Shown here in pieces: positions 32,125 to 41,772 of a stretch of 64,000 bases of DNA. The DNA comes from Paenibacillus contaminans. Its GTDB lineage: Bacteria > Bacillota > Bacilli > Paenibacillales > NBRC-103111. A program made the translations under genes and the position numbers. The stretch lies in NCBI RefSeq assembly GCF_003285015.1, contig NZ_QMFB01000025.1, positions 1-64,000 of the forward strand, read 5' to 3'. Position 1 is the first letter of the stretch. Every line of letters begins with the position of its first letter. The notes below the pieces were generated by a model. It ran no database searches, was not told the origin of the DNA, and saw only the letters and a program-made list of their open reading frames with translations.

Positions 32125-33703
32125 TATGATCGTGGACGACGAGCAATTGATCCGCCGGCATTTGGCCGAGCTTAAGGAATGGGAGCAGATCGGCTGCTCG
32201 ATCGTCGGTGAAGCGGCTAACGGCGAAGAAGCGCTGCAGCTTGCGCATCAGTGCAAGCCCGATCTCGTGATCTCGGATATCCGAATGCCGATTATGGACG
32301 GCATTCAGTTCGCCGGTGCGATGCGCTCGCTTTATCCGAATACGCACATTATTTTTATATCGGCCTATCACGATTTTGTTTATGCCAAGCAAGCCTTAAA
32401 GCTGGGGGCGGCCGATTTTATTACGAAGCCGATCGATTTGAACGAGCTGATCGACGCCGTGGAGCTGATCATGCAGGGGGTAAGCCGCGCGAATACGGAT
32501 GACCGGATGCAGCAGGAAAAAATGGTGCGGGTGCTGCTGTCCGATAAGCCGGATTTGGCGGAATTGAAGAAGCTGGCCGGCTGGACCGAGGTCGCGGGGA
32601 AGCAAACGATGATGCTGTCTATCGAAGTCGACAATATTGATTTGGCCGGAAGCGTGAGCGAGCCGCCTTCCCTCTTAATGCTGAGAGAGAAAGTTTGCCA
32701 TGTGATGAACGTCTATCCTTATCCGTACTGGACCTGCATGAACCGAAGGGGCGTGTACCTGATTGTTTTTCAGCCGGACCAGCCGTTAGGGGACATGAAA
32801 TCGGACAGCATGAAAATATCCCGGGACATCGTTTCCCGCGCGAAATCCTCGTTCGATCATAGCATCTCGATCGGAATCAGCCGGCTGCTGCCTTCGGTAG
32901 AGCTTTTGCGCAGCGGGCTTGAAGACATTCAGGAATGCTTGGATTATCGGATGCTGCTCGGCAAAGGCTCGATCATTTCCGGCGAAACGCTGTCTTCGAT
33001 TCGGGACGAGACCGGGAAAAAGGATGAGGTCAACGTCGCCAAGCTGCTGGACATTCTTCCGGGAGGGGACAGAGAGATGATCATGTCCTTTTTGCGGTCC
33101 GTCTATCGGGAGATGCTGGCCAAGGGACTTGGCAAAACGCAAGTGCAGCACTATGCCATCGAGATCATGGAACGCGCGGAGCGTTTGCTGGACGGATATG
33201 AGCAGCCGAACGGCAAGGAGGAGCGGATCGAGACGCATAAAATCATTTTGTCCTACGATATCTTATCCGATCTGATGAAATTTCTCGAACGCAAACTGAT
33301 CGAAATCGCCGAAAAAGTCGCCAATTACAATAAGCAATCGGTGCACGTCGTGATCCGAAACGTCATGCAGTATTTGGAAGCCCACTATAGGGAGGAAATT
33401 ACGCTCGTTTCGCTTTCCAAAGCGCTTTGCATTAACCATAGCTATCTTAGCCGATTTATCAAGAAAGAGACGGGCATCAATTTTCGCGACCTGCTGTGGC
33501 GCACGCGCATCGGCAAAGCCCAAAAGCTGCTCGAGGAAACGGAGACAAAATCGTTCCAAATCGCTTACGATGTCGGGTTCAAGGATCCTTCCCATTTTAG
33601 CCAATTATTCAAGCAAATCGTGGGCGCAAGTCCGACGGAGTATCGCGAGCGGCATTTGCAGGAAGCGCGCAAAACTAAAGTCAATTCCGGCACAGTGAAG
33701 TAA
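32117..33703 (+). CDS. response regulator, YesN type (REC + AraC HTH)
   Basis: A 528-residue regulator. The N-terminal receiver domain has the DD acid pair (MIVDDEQ), the phospho-acceptor Asp in DLVISDIRMP (about 54) and the Lys in ITKPID. A long middle segment follows, and the last 110 residues hold two AraC helix-turn-helix motifs (TLVSLSKALCINHSYLSRFI; SFQIAYDVGFKDPSHFSQLF). It is the partner of the preceding kinase and probably activates the transport genes that follow. ATG 32117 follows AGGAGAACGATGACCA. Confidence 0.92.
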   Translation: MNIMIVDDEQLIRRHLAELKEWEQIGCSIVGEAANGEEALQLAHQCKPDLVISDIRMPIMDGIQFAGAMRSLYPNTHIIFISAYHDFVYAKQALKLGAADFITKPIDLNELIDAVELIMQGVSRANTDDRMQQEKMVRVLLSDKPDLAELKKLAGWTEVAGKQTMMLSIEVDNIDLAGSVSEPPSLLMLREKVCHVMNVYPYPYWTCMNRRGVYLIVFQPDQPLGDMKSDSMKISRDIVSRAKSSFDHSISIGISRLLPSVELLRSGLEDIQECLDYRMLLGKGSIISGETLSSIRDETGKKDEVNVAKLLDILPGGDREMIMSFLRSVYREMLAKGLGKTQVQHYAIEIMERAERLLDGYEQPNGKEERIETHKIILSYDILSDLMKFLERKLIEIAEKVANYNKQSVHVVIRNVMQYLEAHYREEITLVSLSKALCINHSYLSRFIKKETGINFRDLLWRTRIGKAQKLLEETETKSFQIAYDVGFKDPSHFSQLFKQIVGASPTEYRERHLQEARKTKVNSGTVK

Positions 33704-33795
33704 AGCGCAGCCATGTAAGGGGCAAAGCGAAGCCTCTAAAATAGGAACCAGGCAGTACGATTGCCCATTAAGAGAGAACAGGGAGGTTAAGTAGA

Positions 33796-35292
33796 ATGAA
33801 GCAAAAGAAGTACGGTTTGTTCCTTTTCGCACTCATGATTTTGCTGGTTATGCTTGTGCTGGCAGCCTGCTCCAAGAACAATCCCGCGCCGTCGGCTGGG
33901 CCGGCGGACAGCGCCGCAGGAGTTCCGTCGCCAACTAAAAAAGCGGATGATAAGGGCGCAGCTGACAAGAAGTGGGTAATCCGCTTCGACCCGCAGGGAC
34001 ATATGCCGAAAAAACCGGATGCGCAGGACCCGACGGAAAAGAAGGTACTTGATGAGCTGAACAAAGAATACGAGGCGCTTCACCCGAACGTCAAGATCGA
34101 ACTTGTGAAGGTTCCCTCCACGCAGGACCGCAATGCCTGGCTGCAAGCGCGGATGATGGCCAAGGATGCGCCGGATATTTTCTGGCTCAATTTCGAATCG
34201 ACATGGGAGAATTACCATAAAGGCTGGTTTTATGCGGTTGACGAGTGGATGAAGAAGCCGACCCCGTATAACGGCAATAAAATTTGGGGCGATACGTTCA
34301 TACCGGGCATGCTTGATTCGGTACGGGCGCCGGACGGCAAGCTGTACGATATTCCGGCTGACGGCGTAGGCGTGGCGATCTATTACAACAAGAAAATTTT
34401 CACGGATCTCAATCTGAGCATCCCGAAGACGTGGAAAGAATTTATGGACGTTCAGGCGAAAATCAAAGAAAGCGGCACGACGCCGTTCGCCTTCATGCAC
34501 GTCAACAAAGGCTGCTGCGATGTCTCCTGGTCGGATGCGCTGCTGCACAACCAGTTCCTGATCGGAAATATGGCTCATCTTGATGAAGACAAGAACAACC
34601 GGATCGACCCGATCGAAATCGCCCGCGCGACTAAAAGCGGAGTATTACCGAACGAAGACATTTTAAGACAGGAGTTTACCCTGTTCAAAGAATGGTCGCA
34701 ATACTGGCCTAAGGGCTTTATGAGCAAATACGATCAAAACCAAATGTTCGCATCGGGCAAAGCGGCGATGATATTCGGCGGAAGCTGGTCGATCGCATCG
34801 TTCAATGCGATGAAGCTGCCATTCGAGTGGGGATCGTTCAATTTCCCGCTGGTAACCAAGGAATCCGCATCGCTCGCAACCGAGAAAGGTGCGAAAATAC
34901 TTGGTCCCTGGGGGCCGGGTCAGTGGGTCGTTCCGGGTTACTTGGAGAAGGACGATCCAAGCAAGCTGCCGATTATTATGGATTACTTGATGTTTCTCAG
35001 CAAGCCGGAGAACATTTCCAAGCTTGATGCGGAAACTGAGTCGGAGCCTAATATTATCGGAGCGAAGGCGCCGGAAGGGCATGAGGTGTTCCAAGAGGAC
35101 ATCCCGCTTATCGTGACTCAGGGCTACGACGTCTATATGGGCAAATCGTTCTCCGATACGTGGGAAAACGGTCTTATCCAATATTTGAGCGGATCGATGA
35201 GTCTGGACGACCTGATGGCCGAGATGAAAAAAGCTTACGCCAAAGGTGCTGACGAAATCATTGCGCAGCAGGAGCAGGCTCAGAAAAAATAA
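33796..35292 (+). CDS. extracellular sugar-binding lipoprotein (family 1)
   Basis: A 498-residue lipoprotein with a signal ending in the lipobox VLAACSK (Cys near 24) and a Pro/Ala/Asp-rich spacer, then a family 1 solute-binding fold (KVEL-type strand HPNVKIELVKVPST; MFASGKAAMIFGGSWSIASF). It should bind the sugar recognised by the kinase and deliver it to the two permeases downstream. The ribosome site GGGAGG precedes the ATG. A large stem-loop separates it from the permease genes. Confidence 0.9.
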   Translation: MKQKKYGLFLFALMILLVMLVLAACSKNNPAPSAGPADSAAGVPSPTKKADDKGAADKKWVIRFDPQGHMPKKPDAQDPTEKKVLDELNKEYEALHPNVKIELVKVPSTQDRNAWLQARMMAKDAPDIFWLNFESTWENYHKGWFYAVDEWMKKPTPYNGNKIWGDTFIPGMLDSVRAPDGKLYDIPADGVGVAIYYNKKIFTDLNLSIPKTWKEFMDVQAKIKESGTTPFAFMHVNKGCCDVSWSDALLHNQFLIGNMAHLDEDKNNRIDPIEIARATKSGVLPNEDILRQEFTLFKEWSQYWPKGFMSKYDQNQMFASGKAAMIFGGSWSIASFNAMKLPFEWGSFNFPLVTKESASLATEKGAKILGPWGPGQWVVPGYLEKDDPSKLPIIMDYLMFLSKPENISKLDAETESEPNIIGAKAPEGHEVFQEDIPLIVTQGYDVYMGKSFSDTWENGLIQYLSGSMSLDDLMAEMKKAYAKGADEIIAQQEQAQKK

Positions 35293-35370
35293 CGCCAGGA
35301 AAAAAGGGGGCGGCACTGATTGCGTGCCATGCGCCGAGAGCCGCCGTTTCGGCAATCCCGTTTCACGGTG

Positions 35371-35407
35371 TCGTACCATGCTGCAGCTAAGCTGCGGTAT
35401 GGTACGA
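35371..35407 (+). other. Large stem-loop between binding protein and permease genes
   Basis: TCGTACCATGCTGCAGC pairs almost fully with GCTGCGGTATGGTACGA over a three-base loop; AAAATTTTGTAG follows. Such hairpins between binding protein and permease genes commonly protect the upstream mRNA or partly terminate transcription, giving more binding protein than permease. Confidence 0.65.
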
Positions 35408-35435
35408 AAATTTTGTAGTAAAGGAGGAATGTCAA

Positions 35436-36392
35436 TTGGACCAGACGAGCGAGACGAATTTATCGCCAGGTGTTATGCAGACTGCGTTTCGCCGGCCGGT
35501 GAAAAGAAGGAACAACAACGTGATCGCTTTCTTATTCTTGCTGCCGACGCTTGCGATGATCTTCGTATTCAGCTATTATCCGGCCATTGCGGCGTTCGTG
35601 TATTCATTCACGAAGTGGAACGGATTTAACGCGCCCGAATTTATCGGATTCGGCAATTTCAAGGAAATATTCGGAACGCCGGTGTTTTCAAAGGCATTCT
35701 GGAACTTGTTCTGGCTTACTTTGTTTCAGATTGTCATTTCGATCGCGGTACCGCTGCTTGTGGCGAGAATGATTTATAAAGTCCGGCACGGAAGGCTGCA
35801 AAATGCATACCGTTTGCTGTTCGTATTTCCGCTAGTTATCCCGGGTATGATCATCATCCTGCTCTGGCAATTTATTCTTAACCCGGATGTGGGGATGATC
35901 AATGCGGCGCTGTCGTTTTTAGGCATGCCGGAGGATCGGCTTCCGCTTTGGCTCGCTAGTCCCGATACGGCTCTGATGTCGCTTATGCTTATCGGCTTCC
36001 CTTGGGTGAACGGAGTGGCGCTGCTGATCTTCCTGGCCGGCTTCCAGAGCATCCCGCAGGAAATCGTCGAATCCGCTACGGTCGACGGAGCCAAGGGGTT
36101 TCGGATTTTTTACCGGATCGAGCTCCCGCTTGTCATGTCTCAAATCAAATTGATTCTGATTCTTACGATTATCGGCAGCCTGCAGGGCTTTCAGACGCAG
36201 CTTGTGCTGACGGGAGGCGGGCCGGGGTTCTCAACGACCGTTCCCGGACTTGTCATGTATCAGGAAGCAATGATCAACAACCGAATGGGATTCGCGTGCG
36301 CGATCGGCGTCATTCTGTTCATTCTGATCTTTGTCGTAACGTATATCAACAATAAATATCTGCAGTCGTCGACGGAATACAGTCCCAAATAG
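35436..36392 (+). CDS. CUT1 sugar ABC transporter permease (MalF-like)
   Basis: A 318-residue membrane protein with six segments and the EAA loop EIVESATVDGAKGFRIFYRI. It begins with TTG 35436, eight bases after AAGGAGG, which fixes the start. It is the first permease of the importer fed by the binding protein at 33796. Confidence 0.9.
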   Translation: MDQTSETNLSPGVMQTAFRRPVKRRNNNVIAFLFLLPTLAMIFVFSYYPAIAAFVYSFTKWNGFNAPEFIGFGNFKEIFGTPVFSKAFWNLFWLTLFQIVISIAVPLLVARMIYKVRHGRLQNAYRLLFVFPLVIPGMIIILLWQFILNPDVGMINAALSFLGMPEDRLPLWLASPDTALMSLMLIGFPWVNGVALLIFLAGFQSIPQEIVESATVDGAKGFRIFYRIELPLVMSQIKLILILTIIGSLQGFQTQLVLTGGGPGFSTTVPGLVMYQEAMINNRMGFACAIGVILFILIFVVTYINNKYLQSSTEYSPK

Positions 36393-36409
36393 GGGGAAAG
36401 GAGTGTCTC

Positions 36410-37231
36410 GTGCATACAACGAAAAGCGGTCTTTTCATCAGGCACGGCATCATTTTATTTTTTGGCATATTAACCGTTCTGCCGTTTTTTATATTGATCA
36501 GCTTGTCGTTCAAGGATTCGTCGCAATTTAACCTGAACCGCTGGAGCGTGACATTTCCCTTCCACTGGGAAAATTATTCCGCCGCCTGGCAGGCGATCCG
36601 CGATTATATCGGCAACAGCTTTATCATCAGCGGGGTGACGGTGGTCGGCGTTCTCGTGATTTCTTGCTTGGCCGCCTATCCGCTGGCGAGGATGCAGTTT
36701 TTTCTCAAGGAGAAAATATATTTTCTGATTATCGCGCTTCTGATGATTCCGTTTACATTGACGTTAGTTCCTTTGTTCGGGCTGATCATCAAATTCCAAA
36801 TGCTCAACAACTGGCTGGGCTTATGGGGGCCTTACATTGCCAGCGGTCAAGTGTTCTGCATTTTCGTGCTCCGCTCCTTCTTCTCTTCGCTGCCGGAGGA
36901 AATGTTCGAGGCGGCTCGGGTCGACGGCGCAAGCGAGACGAAAATATTGTTCACGATCGTGCTGCCGTTGTCGAAGGCGATCATCGCTACGCTTGGAGTC
37001 TTGAACGTATTGAATACATGGAACGATTATATATGGCCGCTTATGGTCGTTAACGAAGACCGTATGATGCCGCTGACGATCGGGCTAATGGTGTTTCAGC
37101 AACGGTTTACGACCAACTGGGGGCCGCTGTTCGCCGGCTATGTGATCGCCTCCATTCCGCTCGTTATTATGTTCCTGTTCGCCAGCAAACAGTTCGTCGA
37201 AGGCTTGACCTCCGGATCGATCAAGATGTAG
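36410..37231 (+). CDS. CUT1 carbohydrate ABC transporter permease (MalG-like)
   Basis: A 273-residue membrane protein with six segments and the EAA loop EMFEAARVDGASETKILFTI. The start is GTG 36410 after AAAGGAG. It is the second permease; no ATPase gene follows, as in the other two permease pairs of this window. Confidence 0.9.
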   Translation: MHTTKSGLFIRHGIILFFGILTVLPFFILISLSFKDSSQFNLNRWSVTFPFHWENYSAAWQAIRDYIGNSFIISGVTVVGVLVISCLAAYPLARMQFFLKEKIYFLIIALLMIPFTLTLVPLFGLIIKFQMLNNWLGLWGPYIASGQVFCIFVLRSFFSSLPEEMFEAARVDGASETKILFTIVLPLSKAIIATLGVLNVLNTWNDYIWPLMVVNEDRMMPLTIGLMVFQQRFTTNWGPLFAGYVIASIPLVIMFLFASKQFVEGLTSGSIKM

Positions 37232-37243
37232 GAGCATCAACTT

Positions 37244-39928
37244 ATGGATAGGGGAATTTCCGTGCTCGACTTATTTAGGAGTGATCAAGGAAAGACTGCG
37301 CTTGAGTATCCTCATTTTCCGACGCCGATGCAAGCGGTCGTCTGGCGGAATTGGGGCATGGTGCCGGTTGAACGCATCGCGAAGCTGCTGAAGGCAAGCC
37401 CGGAGCAGGTGACGGAGCTTGCCGAAGGGCTGGGCTTGCCCGCCTTCCCGGAGGTGGACCCGTTATGGCTGTCACGCGGCTACATCACCCTCATCCGGGC
37501 AAACTGGCATTTGCTCACGTACGAGCAATTGCTTGTGCTGCTCGCTTGGACGGCCGATCAGCTTGCATTCGCTCTGAAGGAGGACGATTTCCTCTGGATC
37601 AAGCTGGGCTCGCTGAAGCCGGCGAGAGAGACCATTTATTATCGCCCGCTGACCGGTGAGGAGCAGGGACGGACGGCGGAGCTTAGGCGGCAGCTCGCCC
37701 GGCATTTTCCGGCGGACGTTCATCCGATTCTGGAGAAGCCGTTCGGTTTTCTGAGCCGATTTGCCGGGGACGGTGATCGCGATAAGCGGATGTTTGCGAC
37801 GGAAACCGTCATAAGCTTGACCGCTGGCGATTCCGCTCACATTCGGCTGGATTCAGGCTGGCGCGTCTGTTATCCAGCCGGCGGCAAACATATACGGACT
37901 TTCGCCGACCGTTTTATTCTGCGGATGAAGCAGCGGTGGGGGATCGAGATGACGGCATGCCAGCTGGACCCGGAGCAGATGGCTGCTGGCACGCAGCCGC
38001 GAACGGTTCATCTCGTCATCCGTCCGGATGACAGCTTGCTCGCGGAAAGCCATGCGATCGAGGTGTCCACACATGCCGTGACGATTCAGGCGGTAGACGA
38101 ACCGGGCCTGCTCAAGGGCTTGCAATGGATAACGAAGCGTATGGAGGAGTACGGAGGGCCGCTGTTGAAGCGGGGACGCACGCAACGCAAGACGAAGATG
38201 GATCTGCGCTTTATTTATTCCTATTTCGCGGTGTTTGGCGATCCGTTGATCGATCCGGAGGTAGACCCGTATCCCGATGCTTTGCTGGAATCCTTGTCCG
38301 AGCTGGGTGTGAACGGTGTTTGGCTTCATACGGTTCTGTATAACCTGGTTCCTTGGGATGCGGCGCCCGAGCTGTCGGTCCATTGGGAGAAGCGGCTGGA
38401 CGGTTTGCGAAGGTTGACCGAGCGGGCGGCTGAGTACGGTATCGGCGTCTATCTGTATTTCAATGAACCGCGTGAAATGCCGCTTTCGTTCTTCGAGCGG
38501 TATCCGGAATGGAAGGGGCATTCGCATGACGGCATACACGCTGTGCTATGCACATCGCATCCCGACATCCAGCACTATCTCCGCAGCTCCACGGCCCGGC
38601 TGTTTACAGAGGTTCCGGAGCTGGCGGGACTGTTTACGATTACGAAGTCGGAAAATGTAACGCACTGCTACTCGCATGCAAATCGCGAAACGACGACATG
38701 CGCCCGCTGCCGCGAGCGGGAGCCGATCGAGGTCGTTGCCGAGCTGAATCGCTGCATCACCGAAGGGGCGTTCAGCGCCAAACCGGATGCGAAGCTGATC
38801 TGCTATACATGGGCCTGGACCGAATACGAGAAAGAAACGCTTATCAAGGGAATTAGCAGCCTTCCGGATGGGATGCGCGTCATGTGCGTAAGCGAGGAGT
38901 TGATGCCGACGCATGTAGCGGATACGCAAGGATATGTGCGGGATTACTCGATTTCCATCGTCGGTCCGGGGGAACGCTCGAGAATAAGCTGGGAAGCGGC
39001 GGCGGCACGCGGGCTGCAAACGGTCGCGAAGGTGCAATTCAACAATTCCTGGGAATGCTCCGCTGTTCCTTATTTACCTGTACTGGATCTGATTGAGGAG
39101 CATCTGAACGGTCTGCTTGCATCAGGCGTCACCGGTTTAATGTTAAGCTGGACGCTCGGAGGCTATCCGTCGCCCAATCTCGAGCTGGCTTCCGAATATT
39201 ACTGGGAAACGTCTGCGGTCGACTCATTCGCTTCGGATGCCACTGTTGCGGGAGCACCGACTTTATCCGGCAAGACGGAGCTGCTGAAGCGTAAGTTCGG
39301 CGAAGCGGCGGAGCCGATCGCCGCGGCAATCGGCCAGATGAGCGAAGCCTTCCGGCAGTTTCCGTTTCATATTGTAACGGTCTATACCGGCCCTCAAAAC
39401 TCGGGTCCGACCAATTTGCTGTACCTTGCGCCGACCGGCTACAAAGCAACGATGATCGGCTTTCCTTACGACGACCTGAGCACCTGGAAAAACATCTATA
39501 CCGCCGAGCGGTTCGAGCGGCAATTTCAGCTCCTGGCGCAGCAGTGGAAGGCGGGGTTGGATCAGTTGACGGAAGCGGAAGCCGCCGTATCGGATGGAAG
39601 ACAAGAAGATTATACGGAGCTTCTCCATACGGCAATGGGTGCTTACTATCATTTCCGCAGCACCGCTATGCAAATTTCATTCGTGATTGCCCGCGACCGG
39701 TTTCTTCAGGAAGAGGACGCGAAGGAACGGGAAAGGCTGCGGAGCCGTTTGATCGAGCTTGTCGAAGAAGAGCTGGAATTGGCCAAATTGCTTTATGCGC
39801 TCATATGCAGGGATTCGCGGATCGGCTACGAAGCGACGAATCATTACTATTACAGACGTCAGGATATTCAAGAGAAAGTGCTCAACTGCCTGCATGTGCA
39901 GCAGCAGCTTTCAGGAGGGATTTCATGA
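37244..39928 (+). CDS. large glycoside-hydrolase-like protein (GH20/GH67-type fold), cytoplasmic
   Basis: An 894-residue protein without signal peptide. An N-terminal 200-residue part of unknown type is followed by an alpha/beta domain like the N-terminal domains of GH20 and GH67 enzymes (VHLVIRPDD ... HAVTIQAVDEPGLLKGLQWI). A barrel-like region from about 320 has KMDLRFIYSYF, GVNGVWLHTVLYNL and GIGVYLYFNEPREMP. A conserved-looking HCYSH...TTCARCRE segment (about 475-490) resembles a Cys cluster seen in DUF4838 proteins. It probably cuts the imported oligosaccharide in the cytoplasm. I cannot name the family or point to its catalytic residues with certainty. It starts 12 bases after the permease stop. 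Confidence 0.6.
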   Translation: MDRGISVLDLFRSDQGKTALEYPHFPTPMQAVVWRNWGMVPVERIAKLLKASPEQVTELAEGLGLPAFPEVDPLWLSRGYITLIRANWHLLTYEQLLVLLAWTADQLAFALKEDDFLWIKLGSLKPARETIYYRPLTGEEQGRTAELRRQLARHFPADVHPILEKPFGFLSRFAGDGDRDKRMFATETVISLTAGDSAHIRLDSGWRVCYPAGGKHIRTFADRFILRMKQRWGIEMTACQLDPEQMAAGTQPRTVHLVIRPDDSLLAESHAIEVSTHAVTIQAVDEPGLLKGLQWITKRMEEYGGPLLKRGRTQRKTKMDLRFIYSYFAVFGDPLIDPEVDPYPDALLESLSELGVNGVWLHTVLYNLVPWDAAPELSVHWEKRLDGLRRLTERAAEYGIGVYLYFNEPREMPLSFFERYPEWKGHSHDGIHAVLCTSHPDIQHYLRSSTARLFTEVPELAGLFTITKSENVTHCYSHANRETTTCARCREREPIEVVAELNRCITEGAFSAKPDAKLICYTWAWTEYEKETLIKGISSLPDGMRVMCVSEELMPTHVADTQGYVRDYSISIVGPGERSRISWEAAAARGLQTVAKVQFNNSWECSAVPYLPVLDLIEEHLNGLLASGVTGLMLSWTLGGYPSPNLELASEYYWETSAVDSFASDATVAGAPTLSGKTELLKRKFGEAAEPIAAAIGQMSEAFRQFPFHIVTVYTGPQNSGPTNLLYLAPTGYKATMIGFPYDDLSTWKNIYTAERFERQFQLLAQQWKAGLDQLTEAEAAVSDGRQEDYTELLHTAMGAYYHFRSTAMQISFVIARDRFLQEEDAKERERLRSRLIELVEEELELAKLLYALICRDSRIGYEATNHYYYRRQDIQEKVLNCLHVQQQLSGGIS

Positions 39929-40746
39929 GCAGCGAATCGGTGCCAAGCGTTGGCAAAGCGGACATCGTCCGCGCTTTTCAAGAGGTTGGAGTCGTACCGT
40001 CGGATATAGTGCTCGTTCATTCTTCATTAAAAAGCTTTGGCCATGTCATCGGCGGTCCCCTTGCCGTGATCGACGCGATTAAGGAAGCGGTCACGGAAAC
40101 CGGCACGGTCGTATTTCCGACGCTTGTGCAGCGGGATTTTGCGAACGCCTACCGCAACTGGGACATTCGCAATTCCCCGTCCGACGTAGGAAATATTACC
40201 GAAACGTTCCGCCTGCTGCCGGACAGCATCCGGAGCGATCAGGAAACGCATTCGGTAGCCGCCTGGGGGAAGCGGGCGGCCGAGATCACAAGCGAGCATT
40301 CGGCTTACGGCCCGCGGATGGGCGTCTTCGGCGATTATTGCTTCTCGTATTCGTCGCCGTGGCAGAAGATGTATTTGCATAAAGCGAGAATCGTCTTTAT
40401 CGGCATCGATACGCTTTACAATACGTTCAAGCATTTTGCGGAATACGCGCTTGTGGAGCATTATTGCGGCACGATCCGGGATCCGGGGATGAAATGCGCA
40501 GCCATGTCGAAGCTGGCCAGACATAATGTTCCGGGAGTTTGGCCGTTTCACGATACGGTGAAAACGCAAGCCATGCTGGATAAACTTGGCCTGGTCACGT
40601 ATACCAAGTGCGGCAACTCGCTATTTACGAGCATCAAGGCCGACGAATATGTGGACAACGTGCTGGCGGCATTCAAGGAAAATCCGGAAGCGTGGTTCGA
40701 CGATGCCTTTCTTGCATGGTTGAAGCATGATGTAACAGCAGTATAA
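39925..40746 (+). CDS. AAC(3)-family N-acetyltransferase
   Basis: A 273-residue protein of the aminoglycoside 3-N-acetyltransferase fold (Antibiotic_NAT). Family marks: DIVLVHSSLKSFGHVIGG near the N-terminus, GTVVFPTL, and THSVAAWGKRA. The family moves an acetyl group from acetyl-CoA to an amine of an aminocyclitol, but many members (YokD and others) have other or unknown acceptors. ATG 39925 overlaps the preceding stop (ATGA) behind AGGAGGG, so it is coupled to the glycosidase-like gene. That context suggests an amino-sugar substrate rather than antibiotic resistance. Confidence 0.85.
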   Translation: MSSESVPSVGKADIVRAFQEVGVVPSDIVLVHSSLKSFGHVIGGPLAVIDAIKEAVTETGTVVFPTLVQRDFANAYRNWDIRNSPSDVGNITETFRLLPDSIRSDQETHSVAAWGKRAAEITSEHSAYGPRMGVFGDYCFSYSSPWQKMYLHKARIVFIGIDTLYNTFKHFAEYALVEHYCGTIRDPGMKCAAMSKLARHNVPGVWPFHDTVKTQAMLDKLGLVTYTKCGNSLFTSIKADEYVDNVLAAFKENPEAWFDDAFLAWLKHDVTAV

Positions 40747-40848
40747 GTTGGAACCAATGAAACATCAGGGGAGACAGCATGTGATGGAGAAAGGGAATTG
40801 CCTTGCAGGTTGAAACAAAATAAAATGCAAGACCGGGGAGGAACCTAC

Positions 40849-41745
40849 ATGTTTATCGACATTCATGCTCATGCATACCGAAAGCCAGTGCCTTTCGTCG
40901 TTCAGTTCTGCACGGCGGAGGAACTGATCCAGCGCTATGATGAACTAGGGATCGAGAAGGGCGTCTTGCTGCCGATCGTCAGTCCAGAAATTTATTTTCC
41001 GCAAGCCAATGAGGATATTCTTGATATGGCCGCGCAATATCCCGACCGGTTCATCCCTTACTGCAATATCGATCCGCGGGCGTTGACCAATTCGGCGGAG
41101 GCGCCGCTGGATAAGGTGCTTGCCTATTATAAGGAGAAAGGCTGCAAAGGGGTAGGCGAGGTAATGCTCAACGCCGAACTGATGGACCCGCTTGTGCAAA
41201 ATTTATTTCGCTGCGCAGAGCGCGTAGGGCTGCCGATCGTCTTCGACGGCTCCGATCAGAAAACGGGTGACTTCGGCCTGTACGACGATCCCGGCTTGCC
41301 GCAGCTCGAGCATACGCTGCAAAGGTTCCCGAATTTGGCTATATTCGGGCACGGTCCGGTGTTCTGGGCGGAAATCGGCCGGCTCCGTACGCCTGGAGAG
41401 CGCTCGTTTATTTTCAAGTTGAATGGAGGCCAGACGGGCAGACTGCCTGAAGGCCCGATCGAGGAAGAAGGAGTCGTGCCGGTTCTGTTCCGCAGGTATC
41501 CGAATTTGTACGGCGATTTATCCGATTTTACGGCTCATAACGCGATAGCCCGCGATCCCGAGTACGGTCCCAAGTTTCTTACTGAATTCCAGGACCGGCT
41601 ATTTTTCGGAACCGATATTTGTACGAAGACGATGCCGGTGGATTTGGTCGACACGCTGATTCAATGGCGCGATTCGAACAAAATCAGCGAAACCGTGTTT
41701 AACAAGATTGCCCGGGAAAATGCGATCAAGTTTTTGGGACTATAG
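40849..41745 (+). CDS. amidohydrolase family protein (amidohydrolase_2 type)
   Basis: A 298-residue TIM-barrel metal enzyme with the metal site HxH in FIDIHAHAYR, a barrel His in IFGHGPVFW and the metal Asp in FFGTDICTK. Such proteins hydrolyse lactones or amides, or remove carboxyl groups. ATG 40849 follows GGGGAGG. It is the first of three proteins of this type in the cluster (see 52315 and 54795). The substrate is unknown. Confidence 0.82.
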   Translation: MFIDIHAHAYRKPVPFVVQFCTAEELIQRYDELGIEKGVLLPIVSPEIYFPQANEDILDMAAQYPDRFIPYCNIDPRALTNSAEAPLDKVLAYYKEKGCKGVGEVMLNAELMDPLVQNLFRCAERVGLPIVFDGSDQKTGDFGLYDDPGLPQLEHTLQRFPNLAIFGHGPVFWAEIGRLRTPGERSFIFKLNGGQTGRLPEGPIEEEGVVPVLFRRYPNLYGDLSDFTAHNAIARDPEYGPKFLTEFQDRLFFGTDICTKTMPVDLVDTLIQWRDSNKISETVFNKIARENAIKFLGL

Positions 41746-41772
41746 CGGCAGGGAGAGAGTGTTGGAGTGAAG

